Positions 57,029 through 64,000 of a stretch of DNA of 64,000 nucleotides are shown here, in pieces. The translations under genes were made by a program, and so were the position numbers. The first letter of the stretch is position 1; every line of letters starts with the position of its first letter. A model generated the notes under the pieces. That model ran no database searches. It saw only the letters and a list, made by a program, of their open reading frames with translations, and had not been told where the DNA came from. This DNA is from Euwallacea fornicatus (Eukaryota > Arthropoda > Insecta > Coleoptera > Curculionidae). Location: the NCBI RefSeq assembly GCF_040115645.1, contig NW_027096078.1, positions 1 to 64,000 of the forward strand, given 5' to 3'.

Positions 57029-57512
57029 CAGTTCCGACCGATCTTTCGTGAAGAACAGACGTGCCAGATCTCGCTAACTTCGAAAGAAACAGCGCAACGA
57101 AAAATTGGGATCACCCAATAAATCGAACCGCGACGAATCTTCGAAAAACGCGAGTGCATCGACCCAAGTGTCCATTACCTGGGTACCGAAGCGAACCAGA
57201 CCCCGAGTTTTATTGGCCAATCGGAACAAACCGACATTCCAATTGGAGTGCCGCTTGTACCGCTACAGTCAACCGACTTGATTGATCGAGCTGGCCGTTG
57301 ACGCTGCAAATCGGCCGGAATAAATTGGCCTTCGAGCGACTTCACCTTAGTCAGGTGAAAATCGGTCGGAAGCCAATTGTTCAGGACCCAGCAGAGTCTG
57401 CAAGTTTCTCTTGTGTTTCTAAACACAAGAAAATTTCTAAGTATCTAATTTCTTTTATTTACAGGAATTCTTAATAAATTTCAGCTAGCAAAATTAATGA
57501 TTGGGCACTCAA

Positions 57513-58833
57513 ATGGCCGAATCAAAAATCCTACTGGATGAAAAATCCATGCTAGCCATGGAAATTAAATCCGATCCAAAAGCGCTGTTCATGATGAACC
57601 AGCACTTATATAATCAGAACGCAGAAAAGGATAAACGTATAGCGGAACTACAATGCCTCGTAAAAGATTTACAGAAGACAAACCAAGAGCTGTTAGAAGC
57701 AATGAAAAGGCTGGAAGCCAAATTCGACCAATTGGACTCAAGTACAAGCGAAGTCCAAAGAAAAAAGAAAAGAACCCACGAGGCAACAAAAACAACCGAG
57801 AGAGATCAAGATAGCCAAGATGAGGAGATGGAAGTAGCGGATTTCAGACAAATCCAAAAAGAACAGATTAAGAAAAAACGCCAAATCAAAATGACCAAAC
57901 CAACAGAAACTCAAATCGGCAAAACTGAAACAACAGAAAACCAACCAGCAATTAAAAACCCCGAACCGACTTCCAGCAAGATACCACCCATTATTATTAA
58001 AAATTCAAGCGAATGGACCATCCTATGCAATCGCTTTAAAACCAAAAAAAATGCCTATAACAAGGCAAAAATGACTGGATAGGGGGTGACTGTTTCGCCC
58101 AGCACTGTAGAGGACTACAGGGCCATGGCCAGGCTCCTAAACGACGAGAAAAGGGAGTTCAATACGTATAGCTTGCCCGAAGACAAAAAAGTCCGGGCGG
58201 TTATCAGCAAAATTCCCATAAATGTAACTGAAGAACAAATCAGCAATGACTTGAAGGAACAGGGGATCCCAGAGCATTCAGTGCAAAGAATGCACAGCAG
58301 GATGGACAAGAGAGTCCTGCCCCTTGTTCTGGTTCAAACAAGCCGCGAGGACAAGGAAAAAATCTTCGCGATAAACCGATTCTGTGACCTCAGCGTGAGG
58401 GTCGAACCTCAACGTCCTCAAACGGGCCCAAACCATTGCCGTAGGTGCCAGCAGTTTGGGCACTCACAAAGGTTTTGCACCGCAAAACCAAAATGTATCA
58501 AATGCGGAGGCGACCACCATACCGGGGACTGCAAAAAGTCCAAAAATACAGCCGCAAAATGCGTGAACTGTGGAGGCCCGCATCCTGCTAGCTACAGGGG
58601 ATGCAAAAAGATGCCGCAGCAACAGCCAGCTAAGCCCCAAAAAAAAGAGGAGGTAAAAGCAAAATCGACAATGAAGGAAGCACCCAAACCAGCTCCCTTC
58701 AAAGCAGGAATGAGCTATGCAGGATTAGCCAAATCCAGCCCAATTCAAGCACAAAAAAAGAAAGAGCCTGTTGATTTCCAACAACTCAGCAATGAGTGCA
58801 TTCTTTGCAAACTTGCCTAAAATACAGGGTTAA
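57513..58833 (+). pseudogene. LINE G ORF1, nonsense mutation and short deletion
   Basis: Starts MAESKILLDEKSMLAMEIK. Coiled-coil N-terminus, PRE_C2HC-type domain (FNTYSLPEDKKVRAVISKIP) and three CCHC knuckles (CRRCQQFGHSQRFC, CIKCGGDHHTGDC, CVNCGGPHPASYRGC). TAG at 58080-58082 stands at a Lys/Gln position of siblings. A deletion of roughly 26 bp near 58785 shifts the frame before the conserved C-terminus. The stop overlaps the ORF2 ATG. Confidence 0.87.
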
Positions 58834-61541
58834 TGGACTTACACCAAAAAACCCCATCTTCATTGCAGATCATATCATGCAATATAAATGGTTTGAAAGG
58901 GCGGAAAAACGAATTGCAGGAGATATTAGAACGCCTAAACATCGATATAGCTGCAATTCAAGAAACGAGACTAAAACCAACGGATGATATAAAAATCTCA
59001 GGCTATAAAATATACAAAAAGGATAACGAAAAGCCGGGAACCCGAGGGTCAGCAATTCTAATAAAAAGCGGCATGCAGCACGAGCAATTACCACCGATAA
59101 ATACGGTCATCATGGACACCACCGCAATCGAGCTAAACAATGCAAGGGGACGGTTACGAATCACATCGTGGTATCACCCTCCGCAACTGAAATTACTACC
59201 TGAAGATGTCGAAAAAGCATTGTTCGGTAGAGAAAGCGGTTAATACATCGCAATTGGAGATTTTAATACCAAATCGCAAAATTGGCATAGCAAAGCAACG
59301 AATGATAATGGAAGGCAACTTAAAAAGATTCTGGAAAAAAGGGATGACGTCACAGTAATGTCATCTGAAGAACCTACTCATTTTTCCACAAACGGAAATA
59401 CAGACGTGTTGGATATTATGCTAATCAGAGATCTAGAAGTAGAAGCTGAAATTAACGTAATCCACGAAGGATCATCCGACCACAATCCCATAATAGTGGT
59501 CTTAGGAGAAGGAATTCCAACCGTCGATACAATCATTACAAAAAGGACTAATTGGAGGAAATACAAGAAAAACTTGCAAGAAAACCTATCAAAAATCGGC
59601 AAACTCGAAAGTAAAGCCGAAATAGAAAATGCCGTCTCACAAATAGAAACGGACATAAAAGCAGCTCTAGAAACAAGCACAAAAGTAAGAAGAAAACCCA
59701 AAATAAGAAATTACCTAGCGGGAATTTCCGAGGAAACAAAACAGCTGATACAGCTAAGAAGGCATGCTAAGAAAAAAGCATTTAAAACACACGCCCAGGC
59801 GGACAAAAACGCCTTGTATCAGCTAAACAGGAGAGTAAAAGCAGCATTACAGGAACACAAGGAAGAACAATGGCAGGAACATTTGAAATCCCTTGACCCA
59901 CAGGATAGGAGTATATGGAAAACACTAAAAGCCATTAAAGCAGAGAGAAAACCAATACCACCTATACAAGGAGAACATGGAATTGTATATACCCCTGAAG
60001 ACAAAGCAGAGGTATTTGCGGACAGCCTAGAAAACCAATTCAAGGAAAATAAAAACCAGGATCAAAAAACAAAAAAATGGGAAGAGGAAGTGAATAAACG
60101 AATCTACAACCTAGACAAGACACGGGACGAAGAAGCCATTAGGCATGTCACGCCAAATGAAATAAAGGGCATCCTGAAACAGCTACAAATCAAGAAAGCA
60201 CCAGGATGCGATCAAATAGGGAACCAGGCACTGAAGGAATTGCCAAATCGAGGGGTAGCCGCACTAGTGAATATCGCGAATGCGGTCCTGAGAAAAAGGC
60301 ATTTTCCTTCAAACTGGAAAAAAGCAGATGTAATTCTGTTCCCTAAGCCAGGAAAAAATCACAAGCTACCCCAAAGCTACAGGCCAATTAGTATACTACC
60401 ACTCATGGGTAAAGTAGTGGAAAAAATAATACTAACCAGATTAAAAGAGAGCGAAGAAGAGCTCAAAATTATCCCACAGGAACAGTTCGGATTTAGGAAA
60501 CAACATTCGACTGAGTTACAAGTTCTAAGAATGGTTGAGTACATCTCCGGAGCTTTTAACAAAAAACAAGCAGCAGGAGCAATACTGTTGGACATCGAAA
60601 AGGCCTTTGACAGCGTATGGCATAGAGGATTATTGGTCAGACTGTTGGAATCAGGACTCCCAGTACCGCTGGTCAAGCTAGTAAAATCCTTCCTCGACAA
60701 CAGGAATTTCCGAGTAAAACTAAATAGCAGTTACTCAACATATAGGACCATAGAGGCAGGAGTACCGCAAGGAGCAGTACTATCCCCGTTCCTGTACAAT
60801 GTATATGTGTCAGAACCACCGAGAACTAAAAACACTCAACTGGCACTGTACGCAGATGATACTGCAATTCTCGCAAGTTCATGGAACGGGAAACTGCTAG
60901 CCAGGTACCTCCAGGAAGAGATGACAGCGCTAGAAAAATGGTTTTCCAAATGGAAAATCAAAATAAACGCTGAAAAAACCCAGGCCATCGTTTTCAAGAA
61001 AAAGAGAAGAATAAAAATTGAAGAAACAGTTAAAATAAATAACCAACAAGTACCGTGGACCAAAAAGGTCACGTACCTGGGTGTCGACATGGACGAGAAA
61101 CTTACGTGGGGACCCCACGTCAATAAAACAAGGAACAAAGCAAGATTAACAAGGGCAAAACTCTATCCTGTGATATGCAGGAAGTCCAAGTTGCCGCTCA
61201 AAAATAAAATCACGCTAGTGAAAACCGTGATTCAACCACAGCTAACATATGCATCGTCCGCATGGGGACATGCATCCAATTGGCAATTAAAGAAACTCCA
61301 GGCAGTTGAAAATATTGCATTAAGGACAGCTATAAACGCGCCTTGGTATGTTAGCAATAAAAGAATCAAAGAGGACCTCAAATACGAAACAATGACCGAT
61401 GTAATGAAAAAACATGCTAAGAAGATATTCCAAGAAGCAGAAGATCACCCGAACGAACTAATTAGAAAGGCAACGGACTACAGTACGGAATTTAAAATTC
61501 CGTACAAAAGACCCAAATACCAAGTATTTGACAACGGTTAA
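58833..61541 (+). pseudogene. LINE G ORF2, one nonsense mutation
   Basis: 903 codons. Endonuclease motifs are CNINGLKG (Trp lost before Asn), QETRL, GDFNTKS and SSDHNP; reverse transcriptase motifs are SYRPISILPLMGK, QFGFRKQHSTELQ, IEKAFDSVWH, GVPQGAVLSPF and LYADDTAILASS. TAA at 59241-59243 stands at the Gln before YIAIGDF in siblings. The remaining 727 codons from 59358 are open. Confidence 0.9.
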
Positions 61542-61978
61542 GGGACATAAACCTAAACTGCATAGGATCAACGAGCTAAAAGACTTGAAATTAAAAAAAA
61601 ACGAGGACAAGGAACCAAAAACCCTCTGCAGCATAGATTTTAAAAAGGCCAGATAGCCGTTCTGGTACTTCAAACTCGTTGCTGCAATAAAAGCCAAAGT
61701 CCTCGGGAATAACATGGAATTCCCGTAAAGAGGCACGCCAAGGGCCTAACTAAGATTACAGAGCAAAGAGCAGATTCCGTTTGACTCTGATAATAAACGA
61801 CCCACCAAATAGCGACCCAAAAAGCGCGATTAAGAATAAATTGAGTTCGCTCAATTTTTCTTTGAATTTACGGGGTTTTTTAGTGGGTGAAACCCCACAC
61901 AGGCTGGATGCACGGGCGCCAGTATCGTCTTCCGGCAAGATTTTTTATCCCCGAGGTCGCGTCCCCCCCAAAAAAAAA

Positions 61979-62945
61979 GGAGCAGAGAGCTGAGAAACAA
62001 AAAGCCCCACAAAGGAAAAAAGAAAAAGATGTTCCAGTCCAAAGAGAAAAAAGGGCGGAACGTCAACCCGAAGAGGCGAGAAACAAAATTCCGCCAATCA
62101 TAATCAAAAATTCGAATGACTGGACCACAGTCTGCAATAGACTGAGGACGAAGAAAATCGCCTACAACAAGGCGAAAATGACAGGGCAAGGGGTCGCAGT
62201 TACTCCCAGCACCGCAGAAGATAATAGGGCGATGGCAAAACTCCTGATTGAAGATAAGAAGGAGTACCATACCTATAGCCTCCCCGAGGACAAGAAAGTC
62301 CGGGCAGTGATTGGTCTTCTTCCAGATAGTATCACGGAAGAACCAATCAAGACCGACCTAATCGAGACATTCTCTGTTCAAAGAATGCACAGCAGGGCCA
62401 AAAAGAGAGTTTTGCCACTAGTGCTGGTTCAAGTGAACCCCGAAGACAAAGACAAAGTCTTCAACATCAGAAGGTGCTGCGACCTCAGCGTGAGGGTTAA
62501 AGCACAGAGGCAACAAACTGGACCCATCCAATGCCACAGATGCCAGCAATTCGGGCACTCGCAGAGGTTTTGCTATGCAAAACCAAAATGCGTTAAATGC
62601 GGGAGAAAACACCACTCGCATGATTGCAAGAAGGAGAAGACCGTTGCCGCAAAATGCGCAAACTGCGGCGGTCCTCATCCCGCCAGCTACAGAGGGTGCA
62701 AAAAAGTACCCCTGCCCACAAAGCCCCAAAAGAAGGAGGAAACGAAGAGGAAGACCTTGAAGGAAGCTCCAACTCCAGCACCCTTCAAACAAGGAAGCAG
62801 CTACTCTGGCGCTGCAAAATCGAACCCGAAGAAGAACCAGGAACCAGAAATGTCTGTTGACTTCCAACAGGCATTGAAACAAATGCAAACGATGTACTCG
62901 GCCATGAGTGCTTTCTTTGCCAACCTCCCAAAAATCCAAGGTTAG
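61979..62945 (+). CDS. LINE H ORF1, C-terminal two thirds
   Basis: An uninterrupted frame of about 320 codons: charged linker, PRE_C2HC-type domain (YHTYSLPEDKKVRAVIGLLP) and three intact CCHC knuckles (CHRCQQFGHSQRFC, CVKCGRKHHSHDC, CANCGGPHPASYRGC). The coiled-coil N-terminus is missing. ATG of ORF2 follows 4 bp after the TAG. Confidence 0.82.
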
Positions 62946-62949
62946 GTTA

Positions 62950-63757
62950 ATGGCTGCACACCCAAATCAACAAAAAGAACTGCAGATAATATCGTGGAAC
63001 ATCAACGGTATTAAGGGGGAATCTCTGGACCCACAAAATAGAACAATGTGGAAAACGTTCAAGGCAATAAAATCAAAACGAAAACCAATTCCTCCCATCT
63101 ATGGAGAAAGAGGCATCGTGTACACTGCCGAAGACAAGGCAGAAGCATATGCTGACAGCCTGTAAAAACAAATTCAAGGGAAACGACACCACGGACCAGG
63201 ATTGGGAAGATGAAGTGAATAGGCACGTTCAACTCTTGGGAGAGGAGACGACCCAAGAACAAGAAGAAATCATCAGACATTCGACGCCCGAAGAAATCAA
63301 AGGCATCGTGAAACGTCTAAAAGTGAGGAAGGCACCGGGTTGCGATCAAATCGGAAACAGAGTCCTCAAGGAACTACCGGTACGAGGAATTGCTGCATTG
63401 GTAAACATTACTAATGCAGTACTGAGGCTCAGACACTTCCCGTCAAATTGGAATAGGGCAGACATCATCCTGCTGCCCCTCGTAGGAAAAGTTGTGGAGA
63501 GGGTGATTCTGACCAGACTCAAGAAAAGCGAGGAAAGAACAAAAACCATCCCGCCCGAACAATTCGGGTTCAGGAAAGAACACTCGACAGAACTACAAGT
63601 TCTGCAAATGGTGGAATTCATCACGCAGGGCTTCAACAACAATCAACAGTCGGAGCGATTCTGTTGGATGTTGTGAAGGCATTTGACAGCGTATGGCACG
63701 GCGGGTTGCTGGTGAAACTGTTGGATTCAGGACTCCCGGTACCGCTTGTCAAGCTCG
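62950..63757 (+). pseudogene. LINE H ORF2 remnant lacking the endonuclease
   Basis: It starts MAAHPNQQ to WNINGIKG and then jumps at about 63019 to ESLDPQNRTMWKTFKA, removing nearly the whole endonuclease. A stop and shift near 63163 and a second deletion near 63474 (before LPLVGKVVERV) follow. The frame shifts again near 63645 in the catalytic Asp region and is cut after LVKLV. Confidence 0.82.
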
Positions 63758-64000
63758 TTAGTGTTTGTTGATCCTTGCCGTAAAACTCACGATGAACGTT
63801 GACTGGATAGTTACGTTTGAAGGACCACCCTGAACTTACAGTATCAAGGACACTGTTTTTTGGTTCCAATTAATTAACACTCCGTTTAACAATAACAACG
63901 ATTTATTGAACTACTGCTAATTAATTTTACACCAGACGAGGTTGGGACTAACTGACAACGAGCCACTATATCAATTTTGTGGTTCAGTTAGGTCCCTGCG
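63758..64000. other. Unassigned sequence at the right edge
   Basis: It begins abruptly at the break in LINE H (GTGTTTGTTGATCCTTGCC). It is AT-rich with no ORF. AGTTAGGTCCCTGCG at the very end resembles errantivirus LTR starts (AGTTA). It may be the edge of another LTR element, but the window ends. Confidence 0.4.

Larger units (their letters stand above)
57029..61978 (+). mobile_element. Jockey-clade LINE G, near full length
   Basis: It starts CAGTTCCGACCG, like F, and has a 5' UTR homologous to that of C with hairpins TCACCTTAGTCAGGTGA (57342-57358) and CTTGTGTTTCTAAACACAAG (57410-57429). ORF1, ORF2, the shared 3' hairpin tail and poly(A) at 61970-61978 follow. The 3' flank is another LINE (H), so no target duplication can be seen. 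Confidence 0.88.
61979..63757 (+). mobile_element. Jockey-clade LINE H, 5'-truncated and internally deleted
   Basis: It belongs to the E family. It begins inside ORF1 directly after the poly(A) of G and ends at 63757 inside the reverse transcriptase, where unrelated sequence begins. Confidence 0.85.

Overview
This window comes from an insect-like eukaryotic nuclear genome. The core histone proteins are almost identical to insect replication-dependent histones, every histone gene is intronless and ends in a histone stem-loop plus purine-rich downstream element, and the transposons are Jockey-clade LINEs, a BEL/Pao element and errantivirus-like Gypsy elements. I cannot name the species.

1-35.8 kb is a tandem histone array in which each unit reads H2B(+), H4(-), H3(+), H2A(-); no H1 is present. 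Three fairly complete units and one decayed unit can be followed. Unit 1: H2B 715, H4 2690, H3 3392, H2A 4739. Unit 2: H2B 7370, H4 9354, then lost. Unit 3: H4 15697, H3 16446, H2A 18109. Unit 4: frameshifted H2B 29282. Between H2B and H4 each unit carries two extra minus-strand cassettes, called alpha and beta here. Each has a TATA box, an initiator-like site, 200-240 nt without a convincing ORF, and a histone stem-loop with downstream element. Downstream of H3 the stem-loop/downstream-element module is repeated once or twice more, next to large imperfect palindromes.

The array is packed with Jockey-clade LINEs (A, B, C, D1, D2, E, F). Nearly all their junctions fall at the inferred transcription start sites of histone genes (H2B, H2A, H4, alpha) and in the sense orientation. 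Target duplications of about 10-13 bp, where visible, lie just upstream of +1. Two head-to-head pairs (D1/D2 and E/F) flank an otherwise intact divergent H2A/H2B promoter. C and E have left and right junctions at different histone start sites, which suggests that LINE-LINE recombination deleted or inverted parts of the array.

35.8-64 kb is a nested transposon graveyard. F is cut in its ORF2 by a 3'-truncated BEL/Pao element. That abuts errantivirus-like element Y (minus strand). Y is split in its integrase by a second errantivirus-like element X, which has 4-bp duplications and identical-looking 240-bp LTRs. X's gag is in turn split by Jockey element I with 7-bp duplications. Y also carries a 365-bp insertion of unknown type. 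Beyond Y lie a relic LINE 5' end, a diverged piece of histone spacer, LINE G, LINE H (endonuclease deleted) and an unassigned end.

Most LINE ORFs are full length but carry one or two in-frame stops, mostly at positions where relatives have Gln.
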